Positions 17,285-25,242 of a stretch of 64,000 nt of DNA are shown piece by piece. How positions within the stretch are numbered: the first letter of the stretch is position 1; each line of letters opens with the position of its first letter. Source of the DNA: Dactylosporangium siamense (GTDB taxonomy: Bacteria > Actinomycetota > Actinomycetes > Mycobacteriales > Micromonosporaceae); contig NZ_BONQ01000057.1 of assembly GCF_016862795.1 (NCBI RefSeq), forward strand, positions 1 to 64,000, read 5' to 3'. The notes under the pieces are model-generated. The model searched no databases and was not told the origin of the DNA. It saw only the letters and a program-made list of their open reading frames with translations. The translations under genes and the position numbers were made by a program.

Positions 17285-20200
17285 GTGAAACTGCTGCTGA
17301 GATTGTTGTCGGCCGGCGCCTGGACGCGCCGGGCGCTGATCGCGGTCGTGCTGGTGGCGCTGGTCGCGTCGACGACCGTGCGCGCGGTGCCGGCGCCGGA
17401 CGTGCCGCCGATGACCGCCACGTCGGGGACGGGCGCGCCGCCCGGGATGCCGGACGTGGACTGGCCGTTGTGGCCGGAGTGGAGCGTCTGGGACGGCTTC
17501 TCCAACTACGGCTACACGAACCGGCACACCAGCTTCAACGACTGGACGCCGAGCTCGCAGGACGGCGCGCAGGCCCGGGAGGACCGCTGCCGGGTCGGCA
17601 ACGTGCTGCACCAGGGCGGCCCGAACGTGCGGGCGTTGGCGGCGCAGTCCCTGGCCGGCACGGACGCGCAGCGGCGGGCGGCGCTGGCCGGCGGCAGTGC
17701 GTTCGAGTCGCCGCTGGGGGTGGCGGCGCAGCAGGACTGGGATGCGTCGCCGCCGCCGTCGGGGTTCGAGACGCAGCAGCAGGACCGGTGGCTGTCGGAG
17801 ATCAACCCGATCAGCTACCAGGTTGACGTGCCCGGCTTCGACGACACGTTCCGGGCCTTCATCCGCGCCAGCGACCAGCGCACGTACGACGCGCTGAACG
17901 CCGACGTGGTGCCGCGCGCGGGGCAGGCGGCGAAGGACCGGGTGACCGGGCTGGTCGCGGAGCAGGCGCAGTCGGATCCGTACCTCGTGGCGTTCCGGGC
18001 GTTCGAGGAGGAGTTGTCGGCGCTGTTCGGCGGCGGCGACATCGTGCCCCTGACGGACATCGCCAACGGCATGTCGGCCGACGACGCGCGCCTCTACCTC
18101 CAGTACGGCGGGTTCGCCAAGTCGGCGCCGACGCCGGGTTCGCAGGAGTTCCGCCTCGAGGTCGAGGCGATGAAGATCCGCTGGGCGAACTGCGACTTCA
18201 ACAACCCCGCCGACCCGTACCGGGTGCTGACCGGCATCGTGTCGGCGGCGCAGGCGGAGTGGCAGGCCGAGCTGGCCGGGCAGAAGCCGCAGCGGGACGC
18301 GATCGTGGCGGCCGAGGCGCAGGCGTGGAAGGACCTGTGGACCGCGTCGTACGCGATGGTCGAGGCGGTCGGGCAGGCATGGGTCGCGGAGAAGCTGCTG
18401 GCCTACCAGAAGGACATGGGCCCGGGCTGGACGCCGACGGCGAAGTTCAACACCACGCTGCAGCTGACCCGCACCACGATCGCGCAGCAGCTCACGATCG
18501 CGCAGCAGGCGGCCACGTCGGCGCACACCCAGGTCACCGCGGTCGACGCGGCGCAGGCGCAGGCCGCCCAGGTCGCCGCCGCGGGAAACCTGCCGCGGGG
18601 CCGGGGCCTGGCGTACGCGCTGCAGTCGGCACAGGTGACGAAGGCGTCCTCGGCCGCGGTCGACGCGACCGTCGCGGCGATCAACACCGCGGTGCAGACG
18701 TCGAACGCGACCGCCGCGACCAGCGAGGCGATGTTCCAGCGGGCGTGCGCGGAGATGAACGCCGTGCAGGCCTACTACCAGCGGGCCGCCGCGCAGGAGG
18801 CGGCCGCGCAGGCGCACGCCGCCGCCCTCGCCGCGCAGGCGCAGGCCGACCAGGCGGCGCAGCACGCGACGACGGCGAAGGCCGCCCGGGCCACCGCCGA
18901 GCAGCAGGAACTGGTCGCGAAGAACGCCGCCGCCGACGCGCACGCCAAGCGGCTCGTCGCCGAGGCCGAGCGGCAGAACGCCGCGCACTTCCGCGCCGTC
19001 GCCGACAGCGAGCGGGCCAAGGCCGCCGCGGCCGAGGCCACCGCGCAGCAGCAGCGGGCGATCGCCGAGTCCAAGCGCGACGACGCCGACGACTCCGCCG
19101 GCACCGCGGCCCAGAAACGCACCGAAGCCGAGGCCGCCGAGAGCAGGGCGGTGACGGCCCGGACGGACGCGGTCAACGCCGAACAGCGCCGGGACGCGCT
19201 CACCGCCAGGGCGGAGGCCGCCGAGGCCCGGGCCGCGGCGGCGGAAGGCAGCGAGGATGCGGTCGAGGCGCGGAACGCGGCGACTGCCGCCCGCGCCGCC
19301 GCAGACGAGGCCACCACGGCCGCGCAGAACGCCCGCGACGCGGCCACCGCGGCGACCTCCGCGGCCACCGCGGCGCGTGCGGCCGCGACCGAGGCCGACG
19401 CCGCGGCGTCCCGGGCCGAGGCGGCCGCCCGCGCGGCCCAGGCCGCCCTCGACGAGGCCACCGCGGCGGCGGCCAAGGCCCACTCGGCGGCCGCCGACGC
19501 GATCGCGGCGGCGAACCTGGCCGCGGCCAACGTGGAGGAGGCCGAGCGGCAGGCCACCCTGGCCCTCGCCCTGGCCGCGCAGGCCAGCGCGAACACCGTC
19601 GCCGCCCGCGCGGCCGCGGACGCGGCACGGGTCGACAGCAGCAAGGCGGTCGGCGCGGCGTATGCCTCGCTGCAGTCCGCCTTCGCCGCCCGCGACGCCG
19701 CGCTACTCGTCGCCGCGCCCGCTGACGACGCGATCACCCTGGGCGCGCCGTACCAGCAGATCGACTCCTCCGCAGGCATGGCGGTCCTCGTCGGGCAGGC
19801 CGCGAAGACGCTCGCCGAACAGCAGGCGGCCGTCGCGCAGGTCCGCGCCGACGAGGCGGCCGAAGCGGCCGAGGCGGCCCAGGCCGCCGCGGACCGGGCC
19901 GAGGCGGACGTCAAGCTCTCCGCGGAGGCCGCCGCGGCCGCCGCCGTCGACGCTGTCGCGGCCGCCCAGTCGCTGCAACAGGCCCGGATCTCCGCCGCCG
20001 CCGCGGCCACCGACGCCGCGGCCGCGGCGCAGGCGGACGCCAACGCCGCGCAGTACAAGGCGCAGGCGGTGCAGGACTCGGCCGCGGCCGACCTCGCGGC
20101 CAACGCCGCCCGCGCCGACGCGGACGCCGCCCTGGCCGCCGCCTCGGCCGCCGAACGCGACGCCGCCGCGGCCCGCCTGGCGGCCGACGCGGCCGAGTAC

Positions 20201-21739
20201 GCCGCCGGTCAGGCCCGGGCCGCCGCCCAGCAGGCCGAGACCGACGCGACCGCCGCGGAACAGGCCGCCGCCAACGCGGCCGCCGCCGCGGCACAGGCCG
20301 AGAGCGCGGCCATGCTGGCCGAGATCGAGGCCGACAACAACGCGATGGCGGTCGCGGTCAGCGAAAACGGTCCGGCCGGCGAGGCGGGGCTGATGGTCGT
20401 GCCCAACATCACCGACAACGTCACCACCGACGGCGACTGCCAGATCCCCTACGACAACATCCACGTCTGCGACCTCAAGGTCGACCACCACATCACCGGC
20501 ACGCTGATCTATCTGGTACGGACCTGTCACAACCCCGGCGACACGATCTGCCCCGAGGCGTACACGATCGACTTCCTCCACGCCGAGCAGATCAACCAGC
20601 ACTATCCAGTGACGGAGCGCATTCAGCTGCAGCCAATCGAGGAGGCCCTGCTCAAGTCGCTCGCATACGGCATGATCAGCGACTTCGTCGGCTGCGCGCG
20701 AGGCAAGCTCAGTGACTGTGCCTGGGTCGCGGGCACGCTGCTCGCGCCCGCTGGCCTGAGCCTGGTCGCGCGGGGTGTCATCGCAGTTCGGATCGCGTTG
20801 CGCACCGGCGTTGGCGTCGGGGAGGCGCTGCTGGCGCTGCGCGGCACCGAGATCAGCCTGACCGCGCTGAGCCGGATCGAGCGGGAGGTCCAGGACATGC
20901 TGCGGGCCGGCTGTCCAGGCGGGGGGCATAGCTTCGACGGCCGGACGCCGGTGGTGATGGGCGACGGCAGTTGGCGGCCCATCAGCCGCGTCAAGATCGG
21001 CGATGCGGTCCGCAGCACCGATCCGGCGACCGGCCGCACCGTGGTTCGCAAGGTTACGCAGGTGTTCCGCAACTACGACACTGATCTGGTCGATGTCACC
21101 GTCCGGGGTCTGAGTGGCCCCGCCGTGCTGCACACCACCGCGGAGCACCGGTTCTGGGACGCAACCCGGCACGCGTGGGTCGGTGCGGGGTCGCTTCGCG
21201 TGGGCGACGCGCTGCACGCGCTGTATGGCACGCCGACATGGGTGATGGACGTCCGCCCGGTCCGCGGCGGTCAGGACATGTTCGACCTGACCGTCGCCGA
21301 GGCGCACAACTACTACGTGTCCGCCGGTGGAACTCCGGTGCTGGTGCACAACAGCAGCTGCCTCGATTACTACGGATTCTACGAGGGTGGGGTGGCGATC
21401 GCGGCGGACGTCGACGCGAATGGCGTGCTCAACACCGCGATCACCGCGGTCGAGGGCCGGCTGCCGACCGGCGGTCAGATGTTCGTGGACGCAGTGGAGG
21501 CGCTACGCCCTCACATCAGAGCCATCCGCGGTAACTGGCATTCGGAGAGTGGAACAATGTCTGACAACCTGGACAGCTTCAACGCCGGCATTCAGATCGG
21601 TCTCACCGCGGAGGAGGCAGCGTTGAACACCTTTACCGGCAAGATGGCCGCCCGGTACGGGTTCAAGAACGTCGTCATCGAATCGACCAAGGGTCCGCTC
21701 GGAGAGTGCACCGACGTGGTTGTGCGGTTCGTGCCGTGA
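17285..21739 (+). CDS. Giant secreted alanine-rich coiled-coil polymorphic toxin with Hint domain and C-terminal toxin
   Basis: The 1484-residue product starts MKLLLRLLSAGAWTRRALIA with a signal peptide or anchor. Residues 60-400 are a Trp-rich domain. Roughly 420-1020 is an Ala/Glu/Arg coiled coil of hundreds of residues. A spacer with paired Cys follows (1040-1200). Residues 1210-1356 are a Hint (Hedgehog/intein-type) autoprocessing domain: CPGGGHSFDGRTPVVMGDG, block with TTAEHRFW (His1288), ending NYYVSAGGTPVLVHN. The last 128 residues (from Ser1357) form a separate module ending ECTDVVVRFVP, the expected toxin position. The usual Cys directly before the SF of Hint is replaced by GH; Cys1210 is the nearest. 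The start is a GTG with a weak site. The stop overlaps the next gene by 4 bp, typical of toxin-immunity pairs. The toxin activity is not recognised. Confidence 0.82.
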   Translation: MKLLLRLLSAGAWTRRALIAVVLVALVASTTVRAVPAPDVPPMTATSGTGAPPGMPDVDWPLWPEWSVWDGFSNYGYTNRHTSFNDWTPSSQDGAQAREDRCRVGNVLHQGGPNVRALAAQSLAGTDAQRRAALAGGSAFESPLGVAAQQDWDASPPPSGFETQQQDRWLSEINPISYQVDVPGFDDTFRAFIRASDQRTYDALNADVVPRAGQAAKDRVTGLVAEQAQSDPYLVAFRAFEEELSALFGGGDIVPLTDIANGMSADDARLYLQYGGFAKSAPTPGSQEFRLEVEAMKIRWANCDFNNPADPYRVLTGIVSAAQAEWQAELAGQKPQRDAIVAAEAQAWKDLWTASYAMVEAVGQAWVAEKLLAYQKDMGPGWTPTAKFNTTLQLTRTTIAQQLTIAQQAATSAHTQVTAVDAAQAQAAQVAAAGNLPRGRGLAYALQSAQVTKASSAAVDATVAAINTAVQTSNATAATSEAMFQRACAEMNAVQAYYQRAAAQEAAAQAHAAALAAQAQADQAAQHATTAKAARATAEQQELVAKNAAADAHAKRLVAEAERQNAAHFRAVADSERAKAAAAEATAQQQRAIAESKRDDADDSAGTAAQKRTEAEAAESRAVTARTDAVNAEQRRDALTARAEAAEARAAAAEGSEDAVEARNAATAARAAADEATTAAQNARDAATAATSAATAARAAATEADAAASRAEAAARAAQAALDEATAAAAKAHSAAADAIAAANLAAANVEEAERQATLALALAAQASANTVAARAAADAARVDSSKAVGAAYASLQSAFAARDAALLVAAPADDAITLGAPYQQIDSSAGMAVLVGQAAKTLAEQQAAVAQVRADEAAEAAEAAQAAADRAEADVKLSAEAAAAAAVDAVAAAQSLQQARISAAAAATDAAAAAQADANAAQYKAQAVQDSAAADLAANAARADADAALAAASAAERDAAAARLAADAAEYAAGQARAAAQQAETDATAAEQAAANAAAAAAQAESAAMLAEIEADNNAMAVAVSENGPAGEAGLMVVPNITDNVTTDGDCQIPYDNIHVCDLKVDHHITGTLIYLVRTCHNPGDTICPEAYTIDFLHAEQINQHYPVTERIQLQPIEEALLKSLAYGMISDFVGCARGKLSDCAWVAGTLLAPAGLSLVARGVIAVRIALRTGVGVGEALLALRGTEISLTALSRIEREVQDMLRAGCPGGGHSFDGRTPVVMGDGSWRPISRVKIGDAVRSTDPATGRTVVRKVTQVFRNYDTDLVDVTVRGLSGPAVLHTTAEHRFWDATRHAWVGAGSLRVGDALHALYGTPTWVMDVRPVRGGQDMFDLTVAEAHNYYVSAGGTPVLVHNSSCLDYYGFYEGGVAIAADVDANGVLNTAITAVEGRLPTGGQMFVDAVEALRPHIRAIRGNWHSESGTMSDNLDSFNAGIQIGLTAEEAALNTFTGKMAARYGFKNVVIESTKGPLGECTDVVVRFVP

Positions 21740-22155
21740 GCGCGCTGGTGCTCTCCGCCGACCAGCGCTGGCCAGCCGACCCGGCGTTGGCCGAACGAGT
21801 GGTCGAACTCCTCGGCTCGTGGGTGTCTGACCCGCTGACGCGTGGTTGGCTGGCGGCTGGCGGCGATGCGGGAGACCTGCGTGGACTGCCCGCGACCGGA
21901 CGCCGGGAGACGTTGACGGCGCTCCGGGACCGGGTGGGCCCTGCCCTGGCCCTGCCGCCGGATGCCGCGGCGGCGCTGCGCAGGGCGGCGGCCGCGGTGC
22001 TGGCCCAGGACGACGAGATCGACGACTGGATCCGCGCGGGTCACCCCGTACGGGCGATCAAGGCGATTCGGGAGCAGCTTGCCTGCGGCATTCAACGCGC
22101 CACCGATGAATATCATCATCGCGCCGCGCCGCTGCTCCGACCGGACGAGGACTGA
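21736..22155 (+). CDS. Putative immunity protein for the Hint toxin
   Basis: The GTG at 21736 overlaps the toxin stop codon (GTGA), so it is translationally coupled. The 139-residue product has no signal peptide or membrane segment and should be cytosolic, as expected for immunity against a returned or incoming toxin. The C-terminal part, DDWIRAGHPVRAIKAIREQL then ATDEY, resembles in pattern the helix-turn-helix of ribosomal protein L7/L12 C-terminal domains (Gly, Ala-Ile-Lys, Arg-Glu). The immunity role is inferred from position, overlap and size. A strong hairpin ends the operon 20 bp downstream. Confidence 0.65.
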   Translation: MSALVLSADQRWPADPALAERVVELLGSWVSDPLTRGWLAAGGDAGDLRGLPATGRRETLTALRDRVGPALALPPDAAAALRRAAAAVLAQDDEIDDWIRAGHPVRAIKAIREQLACGIQRATDEYHHRAAPLLRPDED

Positions 22156-22501
22156 CCGGTCGCAGCGGGCTTCTGACGGTGACCCCGTGACCATGCGGGG
22201 TCACCGTCTCCGGCTCCCGGAGCGTCTTCGAGGGCTTGAACGCGTTTGCCTGCTGGATTCGCTCGTTCTCGGCTTCGTAGGCGAGAACAGCGATTCGGAT
22301 GCGTTCGGCCAGCCACAGCTGCCGTAGGAGGCCAGTGGGCAGACCGTGCATCTGCGACCACAGAGCGGTCCATGCTGCGGCGTTATGAGCCCTGGCCTCG
22401 GCTTCAACCGTTGTGTCAAAGGCGTCCGAATGTGCTACGGAGTCGCAGGGAGTGGTCGCGGAAGGTTCGGAGTCAGCCACCGCTGTCGTCGAGTTCGGCA
22501 C
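22058..22501 (-). CDS. Hypothetical protein, doubtful
   Basis: A 147-residue frame whose middle (AAWTALWSQMHGLPTG, LAERIRIAVLAYEAENERI) looks like a real helical protein. It begins at a GTG inside the last codons of the truncated dus copy. Its C-terminus runs through the terminator hairpin and overlaps the immunity gene on the other strand by about 100 bp, which argues against the full length being real. It could be the remains of a small gene brought in with the dus copy. No family is recognised. Confidence 0.35.
   Translation of the reverse strand: MPNSTTAVADSEPSATTPCDSVAHSDAFDTTVEAEARAHNAAAWTALWSQMHGLPTGLLRQLWLAERIRIAVLAYEAENERIQQANAFKPSKTLREPETVTPHGHGVTVRSPLRPVSPRPVGAAARRDDDIHRWRVECRRQAAPESP
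22175..22208. terminator. Hairpin terminator closing the toxin-immunity operon
   Basis: A perfect 13-bp stem (22175-22187 with 22196-22208) with an 8-nt loop lies 20 bp after the immunity gene. It also lies inside the opposing hypothetical frame at 22058-22501. Confidence 0.75.
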
Positions 22502-23303
22502 CTTCGGGGATGGTGTCGTCGTCTCGGTTGTCGAGCCAGTTCTGGGGGAGGACGACCTTGGCAGGGGTGCCGGTGCGGCCGCGGGGCTGGCCGAGGATCT
22601 CCTTCGGGAACGGCACTGATGGGTCGAGCTGGGAGAGGAGGTCGCCGAGTTCGGCCAGGGATGACGAGGTGGCCATGGCGGCGCGGAGTTCGCCGCCGGC
22701 GGGGAAGCCCTTGAGGTACCAGGCGACGTGCTTGCGGAAGTCCGTCACGCCTTCCTTTTCCCTGCCCCACCATTCGACGAGCAGCGTCGCGTGGCGCAGC
22801 ATCAGGGCCGCGACTTCGCCCTGAGTGGGAAGGACCCGGTCGGTGCGTCCCGCGAAGGCGGCGGCCAGATCCGCGAAGAGCCATGGGCGGCCGAGGCAGC
22901 CCCGGCCGATGACCACGCCGTCGCAGCCGGTCTGCGCCATCATGTCCAGGGCGTCCGAGGCTTCCCAGATGTCGCCGTTGCCGAGGACCGGAATGTCCAG
23001 AGCGGCCTTCAGTGAAGCGATCGCGTCCCACGAAGCGGTGCCTGAATAGCGCTGGGCGGCGGTGCGGGCGTGCAAGGCGACCCACGCCACGCCGGCGTCC
23101 TGGGCGATGCGGCCGGCGTCGAGCATCGTCGTGTGCGAGTCGTCGATGCCGATGCGCATCTTGATGGTCACCGGCAAGCCGGAAGCGCCCTCGACGGCGG
23201 AGCGAACGATGTCGCCGAAAAGCTTGCGTTTCCACGGCAGGGCCGAGCCGCCGCCGCGCCTGGTGACCTTGGGCACGGAGCATCCGAACTTTGCGATGTA
23301 GCG
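22473..23303 (-). pseudogene. Truncated copy of a dus (tRNA-dihydrouridine synthase) gene
   Basis: The frame reads FGCSVPKVTRRGGG to EGAELDDSGG and matches residues 101-371 of the intact dus gene at 25243-26358 with only scattered changes. The first 100 residues, which hold the N-terminal TIM-barrel strands and the PMAGITN motif, are missing. Upstream of the break the sequence is unrelated (MSSRYIAK), so a working enzyme is unlikely. The break lies about 40 bp from the toxin-antitoxin promoter. The copy may result from a duplication or an insertion event at dus. Confidence 0.85.
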
Positions 23304-23339
23304 ACTACTCATCGTAGGATCTGGCGGACATAACTCTTG

Positions 23340-23354
23340 TGACATATAATGTCA
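23340..23354 (+). promoter_or_regulatory. Toxin-antitoxin promoter -10 within an inverted repeat operator
   Basis: TGACAT-ATA-ATGTCA is a perfect inverted repeat with a 3-bp centre, and it contains a consensus -10 box TATAAT (23345-23350). The toxin start lies 27 bp beyond that box. The arrangement suits autorepression by the antitoxin. The -35 is weak (TGGCGG at 23322-23327). Confidence 0.65.
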
Positions 23355-23376
23355 GAGACATGCTCGGAGGCGCGAC

Positions 23377-23753
23377 GTGGCGTGGACGATCGTGGTGGTT
23401 GAGCCGGTGCGGTCCTGGCTGCATGATCTGCGACATTCCGATCGGCGCACCTTGGCTCTGATCAGCGCGGCGGTTGATGCGCTCGCGGTGGAAGGGCCGG
23501 CGTTGGGCGGCCACTGGTAGACACGGTGCGGGGCTCGAAGCTGGCGAACCTCAAGGAGTTGCGACCCGGCTCGGCCGGCGCGAGCGAAGTGCGGTTGTTG
23601 TTCGTGTTCGATCCGGTCCGGCAGGCGGTGCTGCTCGTCGGCGGCGACAAGGCAGGCAACTGGCAGGGTTGGTACAGAACCGCGATACCGATTGCTGAGG
23701 CGGCATATGCCGAGCATCTGCAGCGGCTGCAAGAGAAGGACGGTGAGCAGTGA
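23377..23753 (+). pseudogene. RelE/HigB-family toxin gene, frameshifted
   Basis: From GTG 23377 (CGGAGG upstream) the frame reads VAWTIVVVEPVRSWLHDLRH to EGPALGGHW and stops at 23518. The +1 frame then continues VDTVRGSKLANLKELRPGS and LLFVFDPVRQAVLLVGGDKA to the antitoxin start. Inserting one C near 23505 would restore LGRPLVDTVRGSKL, the usual family sequence of about 125 residues. So one base is lost, or a sequencing error is present. The toxin would be a ribosome-dependent mRNA interferase. The antitoxin downstream is intact, as expected when a toxin decays. Confidence 0.8.
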
Positions 23754-24088
23754 TGGACCACCTCAAGGACCCGCAAGCCATCTCCTGGGACGACATGAAG
23801 ACCGAACTCGGTTTCACTGATGCCGAACGTCAGGAGATCCAGGCCGGCGCTCAAGAACTGATCGCGCAGGCGCGTGCCTACCGCCTTGCCGAGGTTCGCC
23901 GCCGCCAGCATGCCACGCAGACCGACATCGCCAAGGTGATGGGCGTGACACAGGCGCGCGTGTCCCGGATCGAGAAGGGCGAGATCTCACGCAGCGAGGT
24001 CGACACCCTCGCCGCCTACGTCCAGGCCCTCGGCGGAAAGTTGAAGATCATTGCTGACTTCGGCGACGAGTCGTACGTACTGGGCTGA
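23753..24088 (+). CDS. HigA-type antitoxin, XRE-family DNA-binding protein
   Basis: The 111-residue protein overlaps the toxin stop (TGATG; a GTG at 23750 is an alternative start). An N-terminal toxin-binding region (DDMKTELGFTDAERQEI) is followed by a Cro/CI helix-turn-helix (TQTDIAKVMGVTQARVSRIE, about residues 60-80). It should neutralise the toxin and repress the operon from the inverted repeat at 23340. With the toxin frameshifted it may now act only as a repressor or protect against related toxins. It belongs to the dus-flanked segment. Confidence 0.85.
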   Translation: MDHLKDPQAISWDDMKTELGFTDAERQEIQAGAQELIAQARAYRLAEVRRRQHATQTDIAKVMGVTQARVSRIEKGEISRSEVDTLAAYVQALGGKLKIIADFGDESYVLG

Positions 24089-24161
24089 AACCGTCAGTGG
24101 TCCGGCTGAAGGATCAAGCTACATTCCGGCCGAACCGGGGTAATCGTCATGGGTTGGTGTC

Positions 24162-25184
24162 ATGAGAACTTGCTCTTCTGGGTGCGGACGGCCTTGCGCT
24201 AACGGCAAAGGGAAACCCGGTCGGTGCGTTCAATGCATTGACGTGGTCTACAACAGCCTACGATTGCAGCCTCTTGAGCCGTATCGTGACGCTCGGTATG
24301 AGCGAAAGTGTCGATGCATCGGATGCCTGCAGGAGGTGAGGGTCGCCTACCATGATATTCGCAATCGCCCTGCAAATGGCATCGTTGCATGTGACCTGTG
24401 CAATCTCGCTGAAATGGCAAGGGAGGCGCGGCAGGCCGGTCGCTTCCCTTCTCTCGATTCTCGCCAAGTCTGGAGCATGCTGACGGCAAGAGGGCTGATT
24501 CCACTGGCTCGGTTTTCCTTCGAGAACCATAATGCGCCGGGCTTCGGCACTGGTGTCGAAGTAATCCGAGCATTCTGCGTGATGTGCGAATCCATTGAGC
24601 ACACCACCCTTCAGTTGGTGGATGACCTGGTGCGTAGAGGTCGGAATCCGTGCCGTAACTGCTCGCAGAGAGTATTCAACGGATGGTCGCAGCGGCGAGC
24701 TACTCAAGTGTTCGCGCAGCATGGCCTGGAGTATCTGTCAGGCGACATGAGGATGACCGACCCTGCGGAATCGAGATGCTTGCGGTGTGGGGACGAGCGG
24801 CGTCTGTCGTTGAGTGCACTTCTCGGTGGAGCGCCGGCATGTTTGCGCTGCGACGGAGGTGCAGATCTCGCCGGACCGCACGTCGTTTACCTGATCTTCT
24901 TTCCTGCTTTGTCGCTGTACAAGGTCGGTATCACGCATTCGCAGGACAGCCGGCGAATATCAGATCACCTGCGCAACGGAGCCGAGGTGATCTCGATGGT
25001 GGCCGTCAAGGACCGCCTTGCTGCTTTTCGAGTTGAGCGGGCTGTTCTCGTGACGACTGCTGCCTTCCGGCCGACCGACTCGGTGAAACCTCACTTTGCA
25101 TACGGAGGGTGGACCGAGACGTGGACCAGCGATGCGCCTGCGGTCGATCTGCACAGCGTTGCGGCTGCGGTCCTGCGGAATTGA
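24162..25184 (+). CDS. Zinc-cluster protein with C-terminal GIY-YIG-like domain
   Basis: The 340-residue protein has repeated Cys pairs (CRCIGC, CDLC, CVMC, CRNC, CLRC twice), pointing to several small zinc-binding units in residues 1-235. Residues 243-300 (GPHVVYLIFFPALSLYKVGI, then RRISDHLRNGAEVI) follow the GIY-YIG/T5orf172 nuclease pattern with Tyr-Lys-Val-Gly-Ile and an Arg-Arg-Ile. Its base composition is visibly lower in G+C than its neighbours and its codons are less biased, so it was probably acquired. It lies between the toxin-antitoxin pair and the intact dus gene. A DNA-targeting or defence role is plausible but not shown. The start has a weak ribosome site. Confidence 0.6.
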   Translation: MRTCSSGCGRPCANGKGKPGRCVQCIDVVYNSLRLQPLEPYRDARYERKCRCIGCLQEVRVAYHDIRNRPANGIVACDLCNLAEMAREARQAGRFPSLDSRQVWSMLTARGLIPLARFSFENHNAPGFGTGVEVIRAFCVMCESIEHTTLQLVDDLVRRGRNPCRNCSQRVFNGWSQRRATQVFAQHGLEYLSGDMRMTDPAESRCLRCGDERRLSLSALLGGAPACLRCDGGADLAGPHVVYLIFFPALSLYKVGITHSQDSRRISDHLRNGAEVISMVAVKDRLAAFRVERAVLVTTAAFRPTDSVKPHFAYGGWTETWTSDAPAVDLHSVAAAVLRN

Positions 25185-25242
25185 GTCAAGCAGAAACTCA
25201 GACTTGTACGAAGCACCCGATAGCCTTGCGTCGGGTCGCTGA

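Noticed and set aside
17096-19483. 795-residue minus frame over the toxin N-terminus
   Set aside because: Low-complexity Gly/Arg/Leu sequence opposite an alanine-rich coiled coil; no protein features.
20900-21356. Intein in the large toxin
   Set aside because: The Hint block is at the end of a modular toxin and is followed by a short tip with no matching C-extein, so processing toxin Hint is the better reading.
22473-23345. Working short dus enzyme from a start at 23345
   Set aside because: It lacks the N-terminal 100 residues with the FMN-binding strands; the replaced first residues are unrelated.
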